A DNA stretch of 59,971 bases from Streptomyces xylophagus. Its GTDB lineage: Bacteria > Actinomycetota > Actinomycetes > Streptomycetales > Streptomycetaceae. The notes under the pieces were generated by a model. The model had not been told where the DNA came from. It searched no databases and saw only the letters and a program-made list of their open reading frames with translations. The translations under genes and the position numbers were made by a program. Shown here one piece after another: positions 49,600-58,553 of this stretch (position 1 is the stretch's first letter; every line of letters begins with the position of its first letter). The stretch lies in the NCBI RefSeq assembly GCF_000716435.1, contig NZ_JNWO01000038.1, positions 1 to 59,971 on the forward strand, read 5' to 3'.

Positions 49600-50361
49600 G
49601 TGCTGCTCGCAGCGGTCACCGACCCCAACACCACAGTCCGCAGCGGAGCCTTGCTGCTCGCGCTGCCGATCGCGGTCCTCGGCGGACTCGTCTCCTTCTT
49701 CTCCCCGTGCGTCCTGCCGCTCGTCCCCGGCTACCTCTCCTACGTCACGGGAGTCACCGGCACCGATCTCGGTGACGCCCGCCGGGGCCGGATGGTCGCG
49801 GGCGCCTCTCTGTTCGTGCTCGGCTTCACCGTCGTGTTCGTCTCCGGCGGGGCCCTGTTCGGCTTCTTCGGGCAGACGCTCCAGGAGAACAAGGAAGTCC
49901 TGTCCAAGGTGCTGGGCGTGCTCATGATCCTCATGGGCGTGTTCTTCATGGGGATGATGCCCTGGCTGACCCAGCGCGAGTTCCGCTTCCACAAGCGGCC
50001 GACGACCGGGTTGATAGGAGCTCCGCTGCTCGGCGCGCTGTTCGGGATCGGCTGGACCCCCTGCATCGGACCGACCCTCGCGTCGGTGCAGGCGCTCTCC
50101 ATGGACCAGTCGAGTGCCGGTCGCGGCGCCATACTGACCGTCGCGTACTGTCTCGGCCTGGGTGTCCCCTTCGTCCTCACCGCGGTCGCCTTCCGCAAGG
50201 CCCTCGGTGCCTTCGGCTGGGTCAAGCGCCACTACGTCTGGGTGATGCGGGTCGGCGGCACCATGATGATCGTGACCGGCGTGCTGCTGCTCACCGGCGC
50301 CTGGGACGCGCTGGTGCAGGACATGCAGAGCTGGTCCGACGGCTTCACTGTAGGGATCTGA
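49600..50361 (+). CDS. ccdA: Cytochrome c biogenesis protein CcdA
   Basis: A 253-residue membrane protein, six helices. The paired Cys motifs are in FFSPCVLPLVPGYLSYVTG and GIGWTPCIGPTLASV, typical of CcdA/DsbD that move electrons across the membrane to thioredoxin-like partners such as the TlpA protein encoded 6 bp before it. GTG 49600 is chosen; ResB follows 3 bp after its stop. Part of the system II cytochrome c maturation operon. Confidence 0.95.
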   Translation: MLLAAVTDPNTTVRSGALLLALPIAVLGGLVSFFSPCVLPLVPGYLSYVTGVTGTDLGDARRGRMVAGASLFVLGFTVVFVSGGALFGFFGQTLQENKEVLSKVLGVLMILMGVFFMGMMPWLTQREFRFHKRPTTGLIGAPLLGALFGIGWTPCIGPTLASVQALSMDQSSAGRGAILTVAYCLGLGVPFVLTAVAFRKALGAFGWVKRHYVWVMRVGGTMMIVTGVLLLTGAWDALVQDMQSWSDGFTVGI

Positions 50362-50364
50362 TCG

Positions 50365-52110
50365 ATGAGCAAGACGTCCACGGAAGCGCCCGAGAACCCG
50401 GCAGGCGAGGACCAGGACCTCGGCGCCGCCGGCTCGCAGCTCTCCACCGCCCCCGTCGAGACGGCCATGCCCGGCTCCTTCGGCGGCAACCGCGCCCCCG
50501 GCCTGACCGGCTGGCTCGCCTGGACCGGTCGTGAGGCGCTCGGCTGGGCCCGCTGGATGTGGCGGCAGCTGACCTCGATGCGGGTCGCGCTGATGCTGCT
50601 GTTCCTGCTGTCGCTCGGCGCGGTCCCGGGTTCGCTGATCCCGCAGTCCGGCACCGACGCGCTGAAGGTGTCCGAGTTCCAGGACGCGCACAAGACGCTC
50701 GGGCCGATCTACCAGAAGCTCGGCCTCTTCCACGTCTACGGCTCGGCCTGGTTCGGCGCGATCTACGTCCTGCTGTTCGTTTCCCTCATCGGCTGCATCA
50801 TCCCGCGCACCTGGCAGTTCGTCGGCCAGCTCCGCGGCCGGCCGCCGGGCGCGCCCAAGCGCCTCAACCGCCTTCCCGCGTACGCCACTTGGCGCACCGC
50901 CGCCGCGCCGGACGAGGTGCGCGAGGTCGCCCTCCAGGTGCTCAAGAAGCGGCGTTTCCGCGCCCATGTCGCCGGGGACGCCGTCGCCGCCGAGAAGGGC
51001 TATCTGCGCGAGACCGGCAACCTGCTCTTCCACCTCGCGCTGATCGTGATGCTGATCGCCTTCGCGTGGGGCCAGCTCTTCAAGTCCGAGGGCGACAAGC
51101 TGATCGTCGAGGGCGACGGCTTCTCCAACACCCTCACCCAGTACGACGACTTCAAGTCCGGCAACCTCTTCAGCGACGACGACCTCGTGCCGTTCAGCTT
51201 CAACCTGAAGAACTTCGTCGGCACCTACCAGCGCACCGGCCCCAACCGCGGCACCCCGAGCACCTTCCAGGCCGACATCACCTACAGCCTCGGCGCCTAC
51301 GGCAAGTCGCAGAAGCACACGATCAAGGTCAACGAGCCGCTGGAGATCGGCGACTCGAAGGTCTACCTCGTCAGTCACGGCTACGCCCCCGTCGTCACCG
51401 TCCGGGACGGCAAGGGCAACGTGGTCTTCCACCAGGCCGTGCCGATGCTGCCGATCGACTCCAACATCACCTCGCAGGGCGCGATCAAGGTCCTCGACGG
51501 CTACAAGAACACCCAGGGCGTCGCCGAACAGCTCGGCTTCGCGGCCCTGTTCGTGCCGACGTACGCCAAGGGCAGCGGCACGATGTTCTCCCAGTACCCG
51601 GGGCTCGACTACCCGGTCCTCAACGTGACCGGCTACCACGGCGACCTCGGCGTCAACTCGGGTATCCCGCAGAACGTGTACCAGCTGGACACCAAGAACC
51701 TGAAGCAGTTCAAGACCGCCAAGGGCGCCATCCTCAAGGCGCAGCTCCTGCCCGGCGAGACGATGACGCTGCCGAACGGCGCCGGGTCGATCACCTTCGA
51801 CAAGCAGATCAAGGAGTGGGCGGGCTTCCAGGTCGTCCAGCAGCCCGGCACCACCTGGGCACTGGCCGGTGCGCTCACCGCGATCCTCGGTCTGGCCGGC
51901 TCCCTGTTCATCCAGCGCCGCCGCGTCTGGGTGCGTGCGACCACCGGCGACGACGGGGCCACCGTCGTCGAGATGGCCGGGCTCGGCCGCAGCGAGTCCG
52001 CGAAACTCCCCGAGGAACTCGGCGACCTGGCCGCGTTCGTGCACGACCGGGCCCCGACGAAGACCGACGACGAACCCTCCGTACCCCCCGAAGGGGCTGA
52101 GCAGCAGTGA
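50365..52110 (+). CDS. resB: Cytochrome c biogenesis protein ResB
   Basis: A 581-residue system II protein with four hydrophobic helices: MRVALMLLFLLSLGAVPGSLIP, AIYVLLFVSLIGCIIPRTWQ, LLFHLALIVMLIAFAWGQL and, near the C-terminus, WALAGALTAILGLAGSLF, with a large extracellular domain between. It works with CcsB to carry heme out and attach it to apocytochrome c. Overlaps the ccsB start by 4 nt (GTGA). Confidence 0.95.
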   Translation: MSKTSTEAPENPAGEDQDLGAAGSQLSTAPVETAMPGSFGGNRAPGLTGWLAWTGREALGWARWMWRQLTSMRVALMLLFLLSLGAVPGSLIPQSGTDALKVSEFQDAHKTLGPIYQKLGLFHVYGSAWFGAIYVLLFVSLIGCIIPRTWQFVGQLRGRPPGAPKRLNRLPAYATWRTAAAPDEVREVALQVLKKRRFRAHVAGDAVAAEKGYLRETGNLLFHLALIVMLIAFAWGQLFKSEGDKLIVEGDGFSNTLTQYDDFKSGNLFSDDDLVPFSFNLKNFVGTYQRTGPNRGTPSTFQADITYSLGAYGKSQKHTIKVNEPLEIGDSKVYLVSHGYAPVVTVRDGKGNVVFHQAVPMLPIDSNITSQGAIKVLDGYKNTQGVAEQLGFAALFVPTYAKGSGTMFSQYPGLDYPVLNVTGYHGDLGVNSGIPQNVYQLDTKNLKQFKTAKGAILKAQLLPGETMTLPNGAGSITFDKQIKEWAGFQVVQQPGTTWALAGALTAILGLAGSLFIQRRRVWVRATTGDDGATVVEMAGLGRSESAKLPEELGDLAAFVHDRAPTKTDDEPSVPPEGAEQQ

Positions 52111-53189
52111 ATATCGCCGCCGCCACCAACGAGCACCTGGCCAACGTCAGCAACACGCTGATCTACTCCTCGATGGCCGTCTACACCCTGGCCTTCCTTG
52201 CGTACATCGCCGAATGGACCTTCGGCAGCCGCAGCAAGATCGGCCGTACGGCCGCCGCGCTGACCGGTGCCGAGGCCAAGAAGGCGGCCGCGCCCGCCGT
52301 CACCGTGCAGAAGGCCGGCACCACCACGGTGCTGGAGCGGCCGAAGGTCGTCGTACGGGCCGCGTCCGGCTCGCGCGACGTGCCGGACGGTCCCGGCGCG
52401 CACGGCGGCGACGAACAGGGCGACCTCTACGGCCGTATCGCCGTGTCCCTCACGGTGCTCGCGTTCCTCGTCGAGCTGAGCGGCGTCCTCGCCCGCGCGG
52501 CCTCGGTGGAGCGGGCGCCCTGGGGCAACATGTACGAGTTCAACATCACCTTCTCCACGGTCGCCGTCGGCGTGTACCTCACGCTGCTGCTGCTCAAGAA
52601 GAACGTGCGCTGGCTCGGCCTGTTCCTGGTCACGACGGTCCTCCTCGACCTCGGTATCGCCGTCACCGTCCTGTACACCGCCAGCGACCAGCTGGTCCCG
52701 GCCCTGCACTCGTACTGGCTGTACATCCACGTCTCCACCGCGATCATCTGCGGCGCGGTCTTCTATGTGGGCGCCGTGGGCACGCTGCTCTACCTCTTCA
52801 AGGACTCGTACGAGAGCAAGCTCGCGGACGGCGGCAAGCCCGGCGCCTTCGCCACCTCCGTGATGGAGCGGCTGCCCGCCTCGGCGAACCTCGACAAGTT
52901 CTCCTACCGCGTGAACGCGGCCGTCTTCCCGCTGTGGACGTTCACGATCATCGCGGGCTCGATCTGGGCCGAGTCGGCCTGGGGCCGCTACTGGGGCTGG
53001 GACCCGAAGGAGACCTGGGCGTTCATCACGTGGGTCGCCTACGCCTGCTACCTGCACGCCCGCGCCACGGCCGGCTGGAAGGGCCGCAAGGCCGCCTACC
53101 TGGCCCTGATCGCCTTCGGCTGCTGGATCTTCAACTACTACGGCGTCAACATCTTCGTCGGCGGCAAGCACTCCTACGCCGGCGTCTGA
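52107..53189 (+). CDS. ccsB: Cytochrome c biogenesis protein CcsB (ResC)
   Basis: A 360-residue membrane protein, the heme handling partner of ResB. It carries the signatures APWGNMYEFNIT and WGRYWGWDPKETWAFITW (the tryptophan-rich heme domain) and a conserved C-terminal CWIFNYYGVNIFVGGKHSYAG. An N-terminal linker of ~45 residues follows the first helix. GTG 52107 overlaps resB. The set hemL-TlpA-CcdA-ResB-CcsB supplies c-type cytochromes. Confidence 0.95.
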   Translation: MNIAAATNEHLANVSNTLIYSSMAVYTLAFLAYIAEWTFGSRSKIGRTAAALTGAEAKKAAAPAVTVQKAGTTTVLERPKVVVRAASGSRDVPDGPGAHGGDEQGDLYGRIAVSLTVLAFLVELSGVLARAASVERAPWGNMYEFNITFSTVAVGVYLTLLLLKKNVRWLGLFLVTTVLLDLGIAVTVLYTASDQLVPALHSYWLYIHVSTAIICGAVFYVGAVGTLLYLFKDSYESKLADGGKPGAFATSVMERLPASANLDKFSYRVNAAVFPLWTFTIIAGSIWAESAWGRYWGWDPKETWAFITWVAYACYLHARATAGWKGRKAAYLALIAFGCWIFNYYGVNIFVGGKHSYAGV

Positions 53190-53211
53190 GGTCCCTTTCG
53201 AACACGATCTC

Positions 53212-54753
53212 CTAGGCCGGAGGCAGGCACTCCTTCCCCGGGGGCCTGTCCTCCGGCCAGGCGATCTTCACGAAGCGGGCGGTGCCCCGCGGGGTGAGTT
53301 CCACGATCGGTACGGCCTTGTCGTACGGGTTGCCGTGGACGTCCAGGCAGATCCAGCCGCTCGCCCCGCTCACCCGCAACGAGCCCTTGACCTGCGGCCA
53401 TTGGAGGCCGACGTCGGACAGGGGCGGGATCTTCTGCTGGTCGGGGGTGGCCTCGCGGATGCCGTGGACGGCGAGGGTCATCGCGTCGTAGGAGATGATC
53501 GCCTGGCCGTCGTCGAGGGAGACCGTGCCGAGCGGGCCGACCGGTGCGGTCCTGGCGGCTGCCAACAGCTTGTCGAGGTCCTGCGAGTCCTGGGCCGAAC
53601 CGCCGGTCGCCGGGGCGTTGTCGATCCAGGCGTCCGGGTGGGCGAGGGCGGTGTAGCGGACGGAGACGCCGTGCTGGAGGGCACTGGGGTCGAGCTTCTT
53701 GTCGGCGGTCAGGTACGAGCCCTCGTCGCCGGTGAGCACCGTGAACTTCCGTGACTGGCAGCCGCGGCGGCCCAACGCGTTGATGAACTGCCGCAGTTGG
53801 GTGTGCCGGCCCGCGAAGAACACCGTGTCCAGCTTCACGTCCGTGTCGCAGACGAGGTCGGTGATCTGCCGGAACGTGTTGGGCGTACTGCCTTCCTGGC
53901 TCCGGTCGGCGGGCGGGGTGAACGGCCACGAGCCGTACGGCGAACCCTTGAGCAGGGTGGAGAAGGCCTGTTGGAGCGTCTTCGTGTACGGGTCGCCCGG
54001 CTTGTCGTAGACCAGCAGTGCCCGGTCCGCCGTCACCCTGGCGAAGGAGGCGAGGGCGCGGGCCTCGTCGGTGTTGGTGGGGGAGACGCGGGCCAGCCCC
54101 GGGTAAGGGTCCTTGTTCCGCTGCCCGTTGGCGAGGTCGTCGGCGGTGATGGAGGAGCCGACCACCGGGATGCCGAGCCGGGTCAGTTTCGCCACGGCCT
54201 TCTTGTTGTTGTCGGTGCTGGTCCCTATGCCGGTGACCGCGCGCAGCCGGTCTGAGGTGGTCGTCATCGCCGACAGCTTGTCGACCGCCCGCTCCCAATA
54301 GGCGCCGTTGGCGCCGGGGTTGGCGAGCACCAGCCGGATGTACGGGGTCTCGCCGTTGTCGTCGTGGTTGGCTCGGTACTGCGCGAGGTAGGCGCCCTGC
54401 AGTTCGTGCAGCACGTCGTTCAGGTTGTCGGTGTCGCGCGCGCTGAAGGGCTCGTACAGGGCGACCGTGACGTACGTGCCGGCCTTGAGGGTGCGGTTCT
54501 CGCGGTCCACCGCCTTGATGGTGGCGGTGAGCCGGCGCTGCCCGAAGTCGAAGGCAGACGTCGACACCCCCACGCACTCGGCGCTGTCCTCGGGGCGGGC
54601 CACCCCGGCCGCGCAGGAACGGTCGTCGTGCAGGACGGCGCGGATCAGCACGACCAGGCCGAAGACCAGGGCGGCGGCGACCACGAGGGCCGTGTAGCGG
54701 TAGATCGGGATCGTCCGGACCCGTTCCGTCAGTTGGCGTGTCCACCGGCTCAT
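53212..54753 (-). CDS. ABC-type branched-chain substrate-binding-like membrane protein
   Basis: A 513-residue protein. One membrane helix (residues 19-41, YTALVVAAALVFGLVVLIRAVLH) anchors a type I periplasmic-binding-like domain outside the cell (IPVVGSSITADDLANGQRNKDPYPGLARVSP; DTVFFAGRHTQLRQFINAL; FTVLTGDEGSYL) that resembles amino-acid/amide receptors. No permease or ATPase of an ABC transporter is nearby; instead it is coupled (ATGA) to the STAND-type ATPase encoded just upstream. So it may be a sensor for that ATPase rather than a transporter part. Confidence 0.75.
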   Translation of the reverse strand: MSRWTRQLTERVRTIPIYRYTALVVAAALVFGLVVLIRAVLHDDRSCAAGVARPEDSAECVGVSTSAFDFGQRRLTATIKAVDRENRTLKAGTYVTVALYEPFSARDTDNLNDVLHELQGAYLAQYRANHDDNGETPYIRLVLANPGANGAYWERAVDKLSAMTTTSDRLRAVTGIGTSTDNNKKAVAKLTRLGIPVVGSSITADDLANGQRNKDPYPGLARVSPTNTDEARALASFARVTADRALLVYDKPGDPYTKTLQQAFSTLLKGSPYGSWPFTPPADRSQEGSTPNTFRQITDLVCDTDVKLDTVFFAGRHTQLRQFINALGRRGCQSRKFTVLTGDEGSYLTADKKLDPSALQHGVSVRYTALAHPDAWIDNAPATGGSAQDSQDLDKLLAAARTAPVGPLGTVSLDDGQAIISYDAMTLAVHGIREATPDQQKIPPLSDVGLQWPQVKGSLRVSGASGWICLDVHGNPYDKAVPIVELTPRGTARFVKIAWPEDRPPGKECLPPA

Positions 54754-56882
54754 CGCAGACCCCCGTCTCCGCTGTCCCCGGCCGGCACCCGCAGCGGACG
54801 CCCGGCCAGCGCGTCCTCGGGCCACTGCTGCGCGGCCCGCCACAACGGCTCGCTGCCCGCGGGCCAGATGTTCGACAACTGTTCAAGATCGAAGTGCATC
54901 CGCCCCGCGACCACCTCGTCCGGCAGCACCAGCGGGTCCGTCACCTGCCACACCGCGTGCAGCAGCCGCCGTACGGTCAGATGCAGGGCCGCGTCCACGC
55001 CGTCCGGGGGCTCCTCCTCGGCGTCCGTGCGGGCGAGCGCCACGGCTCTTCGGTGGTCGCCGGCCGCGCCGATGTCCCGGCCGTGCGGATCGTGCGCGTG
55101 GTAGTAGGGCGCGGCCGTGACGAACAGCAGCGTCTCCAGCCAGGCGCGCGGGGCGATGACGCGGAAGGTGTTCCGCAGATACGCCACTGCGAACCCCGTG
55201 TCACCCAGGGCGAGTTCGTGGTGCAGCCGGTAGCGGGCGCGGGCCGGGGCGTCCGGGTTGCCGGGCAGGCCCTCGTAGTGCGAGAGCAGCGAGCGGTGCA
55301 CGGCACGCCAGCGTCCGTGGTCGGCGTCGTCGAGGTGCAGCCGCAGCAGGAGCAGGGTGCGCAGGAAGGGGTCGCCCACGAAGTAGCCCGCGGCCGGGGG
55401 CAGTCCCTCGGTCGTGAGCTGGGTGCGCAGCCGGTTCACCCCGGCCGCCCCGAAACTGTCCCCCAGCCGCGCCTCGGCCAGCGCCCGTGCCGAGTCCCCG
55501 TCGTGCGCGGTGGCGAGCACGGCCAGCTCCTCCGCGAGCACCGCGGGCACCAGCCGGTCGAGCAACTCCCGGTACACGGGCCGCTGATCGCTCTCCGCGT
55601 CACCGTCCGGCTTGAGCCCCGCGGTCAGCAACTCGCCCGGACTGACGGCCCCGACGGGCCGGTTCTGCCGTACGGCCTGCCCCAGCACCGCCGCCCCCAG
55701 CGGACTGCCGGCCGTCAACCGGTGGATGGCGTACGGCAGTTGGGGTGGCACCTCGATGCGCGTAGCGTCGTCCGTCACGCACATGTCCGCGATGACGCGT
55801 CGCGTCTCCTCGGGAGTCAGCGGCGGCAAGGTCACCAACAGGGCGTGCGAGGAGGGCGAGGCGCCCGGCACCCAGCCGCTCGCGCGGGCCACCTCCGGGA
55901 GCGGATGCCGTACGGCGTCCGGCAGTTCCGGGTGACGGTGGCCGCGCAGGGTGGCGAAGAACGCCACCTGGTCGCCGATGCCGTCGGCACGCTCCTTCAG
56001 TACGGCCTTCAGCAGCCCCGGACCCGGCCCCGACTGCACATTGTCGACGAGCACGACCGGCCGCCCCACCCGGCGCATCCGCTCCCACCGGCGCCGGTAC
56101 GTGTCGCCCAGGTCGGCGAGCAGCGCCCGCAGCAGCCAGCGCTCGGCGTCCGCGCGGGAGGTGCCGTCGGCGCGGAAGTCCCGGGCGATCTCGATCAGCC
56201 CGCGCCGGGCGTCACCGCTCGCGCCGGGATAGTCCCGATACCACTCGGCCCCCGCCTTCAGCAGCCCGTTCGGCGTCCACACCAGGTCGAAGAGGGTGTC
56301 CAGGGTCGCCTCGATGAAGGCCTGACCCACCGGCCCGGTACCGGACACGTTGGCGATCAGCCGGGAGGCGACCTTGGTGGCCCAGCCCTGCGCGATCACG
56401 GACCAGCGCCGGGCCGGATCGCTCAGCAGCAGGATTCGCCGGGCCTCCTCGCGGGCACTGTCCTCGTCCCTGGCACCCCAGCCCGTCGCGCAGACGGCGA
56501 GGAGTCCGGCCTCGAGACGCGGGAAGTCGATGCTCCCGGCGCCGTGCACCACCGGCTCCCGCAGCTGCTCCGCGATCGACGTCAGCGCCTGCCACACCGG
56601 CGACCAGGTCGCGGCGGGCCGCTCGCCCGGCAGCCGGGTCAGCCGGTCCGCCTCGCAGTCGATCAGCGCGACCGGCGTGTGCCCGCGGTACGCGGTCCGC
56701 AACTCGGCCAGCACCATGCTCTTGCCGAGCCCGCGCGCACCCGCGAGCACCACGAACGGCGGTTCCCGGTGTTCGTACGGCGAGGTGAGGAGCTGGTAGG
56801 GACGCAGGCCGACCAGGCGCGAGGCGAGACCGGGCGGCTGTGCCTCGAACAGCGCCCCGCGTCCATGCAGCCCTCTACCCAC
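54750..56882 (-). CDS. STAND-like P-loop NTPase
   Basis: A 710-residue protein. Walker A GARGLGKS spans residues 48-55, and a likely Walker B is VVLVDNVQ. The following helical domains and a long C-terminal alpha-helical region (ALAEARLGDSFGAAGV..., many Leu/Arg repeats) match STAND/AAA-type signalling ATPases in Streptomyces. No HTH or TIR domain was recognised. GTG 56882 was chosen with AGGGGGAG upstream; a TTG farther out (56918) is less likely. Stop codon overlaps the start of the binding-protein-like gene, so both are made together. Confidence 0.75.
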   Translation of the reverse strand: MGRGLHGRGALFEAQPPGLASRLVGLRPYQLLTSPYEHREPPFVVLAGARGLGKSMVLAELRTAYRGHTPVALIDCEADRLTRLPGERPAATWSPVWQALTSIAEQLREPVVHGAGSIDFPRLEAGLLAVCATGWGARDEDSAREEARRILLLSDPARRWSVIAQGWATKVASRLIANVSGTGPVGQAFIEATLDTLFDLVWTPNGLLKAGAEWYRDYPGASGDARRGLIEIARDFRADGTSRADAERWLLRALLADLGDTYRRRWERMRRVGRPVVLVDNVQSGPGPGLLKAVLKERADGIGDQVAFFATLRGHRHPELPDAVRHPLPEVARASGWVPGASPSSHALLVTLPPLTPEETRRVIADMCVTDDATRIEVPPQLPYAIHRLTAGSPLGAAVLGQAVRQNRPVGAVSPGELLTAGLKPDGDAESDQRPVYRELLDRLVPAVLAEELAVLATAHDGDSARALAEARLGDSFGAAGVNRLRTQLTTEGLPPAAGYFVGDPFLRTLLLLRLHLDDADHGRWRAVHRSLLSHYEGLPGNPDAPARARYRLHHELALGDTGFAVAYLRNTFRVIAPRAWLETLLFVTAAPYYHAHDPHGRDIGAAGDHRRAVALARTDAEEEPPDGVDAALHLTVRRLLHAVWQVTDPLVLPDEVVAGRMHFDLEQLSNIWPAGSEPLWRAAQQWPEDALAGRPLRVPAGDSGDGGLR

Positions 56883-57024
56883 CGCATCTCCCCCTGAGCG
56901 GTCGCCCGGCACCAACAACTGTCTGTCAACACCAGGGTAAATAGGGGGAGTTGGTTCGGACTAGGTCGTGCGGTGTCCGTTGCGTTACGAAAATGTCGGA
57001 GCGGCGGAGGTTTGGGCGACGGAC

Positions 57025-58002
57025 TCAGTCGACGGTGATCGAGTCCAGCTTCTCCCGCAGATAGACATGCGAGTCGACGGCCTCGTACGCCACCCGCCCG
57101 ACCGGCGCGGGCACGGACTCCACCAGCGTGCCCGGAGTGCACTCGCCGAAGTAGACCAGCGACATCAGCTCCTCGGCGGGCGCGTCGGCCGGCGGCGGCA
57201 GCACCCGGTGCCGTCCCGACCGCCACCGGTCACCGGTCCAACGGGCCATCAGATCCCCGATGTTGATGGTGAACGCCTCCGCATCGAACGGCGCGTCCTC
57301 CCACCCACCCTCATCGGTGAAGACCTGCAGTCCCCCCTTCCCGGCCTGCCGGTCGAGGATGGTCACCGTCCCGAAGTCGGTGTGCGGCCCGATCCGGAAC
57401 TGCCCCGGTTCCGGCTCCCCGACGACCTCGACCCCCGGATACCAGTTGATGTTGAACCCGTACGTCGGATGGTCCATGTGCCGTGAGAAGAAGTCGGGTT
57501 CGAGGCCCAGCGCCACCCCGAGCAGCGACAACAGCTGCTTCTCCAGCTCCCCCATCCGGTCGAGGTACTCCTCGCAGAGCGCCTGCAGCTCGGGCATCTC
57601 GTCGGGCCACACATTGGGCGCGTACCACTCGGCGTTGATCACCGGGTCCTCGAAGGGCCGGTGCGTGGCGAAGGTCAGCGACTCCTTCAGATCGGGCGGA
57701 GTCTCGGTCCCCTCCGAGTACCCGTTGGCCTCGGCGCCGGGCCCGAGCCAGCCGCGCCCGCCGACCTTGGCGGAGTAGGGCTCCTTCACATCGACGGGGA
57801 GGGCGAAGAAGGCGCGCGAGGCCTCCCGGATACGGGACCGGAGAGCCGGGTCGACACCGTGCCCGGTGACGAGCAGGAACCCGGCGGTCTGCAGGGCGTC
57901 GTCGACGGTACGGGCGATGTCTTTCCGCGTCTGCTCGTCCCCGGAGATCCAGGGCCCGAGATCGATGGTCGGGATGCGGGGTGCGGTCTGGGGCTCAGTC
58001 AC
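57025..58002 (-). CDS. Isopenicillin-N-synthase-family Fe(II) oxygenase
   Basis: A 325-residue 2-oxoglutarate/Fe(II)-type oxygenase. Iron ligands are His207 and Asp209 in GPHTDFG and His265 in GRHRVL; the RxS/MSLVYF strand follows. The N-terminal DIOX_N-like half (RIPTIDLGPW, GFLLVTGHGV) is standard. Related Streptomyces genes flank xanthine/cytosine catabolism. GTG 58002 overlaps the deaminase gene by 8 bp. Confidence 0.92.
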   Translation of the reverse strand: MTEPQTAPRIPTIDLGPWISGDEQTRKDIARTVDDALQTAGFLLVTGHGVDPALRSRIREASRAFFALPVDVKEPYSAKVGGRGWLGPGAEANGYSEGTETPPDLKESLTFATHRPFEDPVINAEWYAPNVWPDEMPELQALCEEYLDRMGELEKQLLSLLGVALGLEPDFFSRHMDHPTYGFNINWYPGVEVVGEPEPGQFRIGPHTDFGTVTILDRQAGKGGLQVFTDEGGWEDAPFDAEAFTINIGDLMARWTGDRWRSGRHRVLPPPADAPAEELMSLVYFGECTPGTLVESVPAPVGRVAYEAVDSHVYLREKLDSITVD

Positions 58003-58453
58003 CGATGTCCTCGTTCCAGAGTGCCGGGTTGTTCTTGATGAAGTCGCGCATCAGCGAGGTGCACTCGGGGTCGTCGAGGACGACGATCTCCACACCGTGC
58101 TCGGCGAGCCAGTCGTGCCCGCCGTGGAAGGTCGCGGCCTCGCCGACGACGACCCGCGAGATCCCGAACTGGCGGACCAGTCCGCTGCAGTACCAGCACG
58201 GCGAGAGGGTGGTGACCATGGTCGTCCCGCGATACGACCTCTGCCGTCCCGCCGCCCGGAAGGCGGCCGTCTCCGCGTGCATCGAGGGGTCGTCGTCCTG
58301 GACGCGCCGGTTGTGGCCGCGCCCCAGCAGGGTGCCGTCGGCGCCGTAGAGCGCGGCGCCGATCGGGATGCCGCCCTCGCCGAGTCCCGCGCGGGCCTCC
58401 GCGACGGCGGTGCCGAGCCAGGCGCTTGCCTGTGCCTGATCCAAAGGCTTCAT
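57995..58453 (-). CDS. Cytosine deaminase-like (yeast FCY1-type) zinc deaminase
   Basis: A 152-residue zinc-dependent deaminase. Zinc/catalytic motifs are HAE (His59, Glu61) and SPCWYCSG (Cys86, Cys89). The C-terminus FIKNNPALWNEDIGD closely matches the capping segment of yeast cytosine deaminase, so hydrolysis of cytosine to uracil is the most likely role. ATG 58453 follows GGAGAG. Overlaps the oxygenase gene and is divergent from a PucR regulator. Confidence 0.9.
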   Translation of the reverse strand: MKPLDQAQASAWLGTAVAEARAGLGEGGIPIGAALYGADGTLLGRGHNRRVQDDDPSMHAETAAFRAAGRQRSYRGTTMVTTLSPCWYCSGLVRQFGISRVVVGEAATFHGGHDWLAEHGVEIVVLDDPECTSLMRDFIKNNPALWNEDIGD

Positions 58454-58553
58454 GTCTTCACTCTCCAGTGGCCGAAACACGAGGGCAACGTGCGGAAAGT
58501 ACTCTCCCCGCATCCCTTAGCCGGACGAACTGTCAGCGCCCCTGGAGGTTCCC

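Noticed and set aside
48964..52044. Very long open frame antisense to the TlpA-CcdA-ResB genes
   Set aside because: No family features, composition of an antisense frame in GC-rich DNA, and it lies over three clearly conserved genes.
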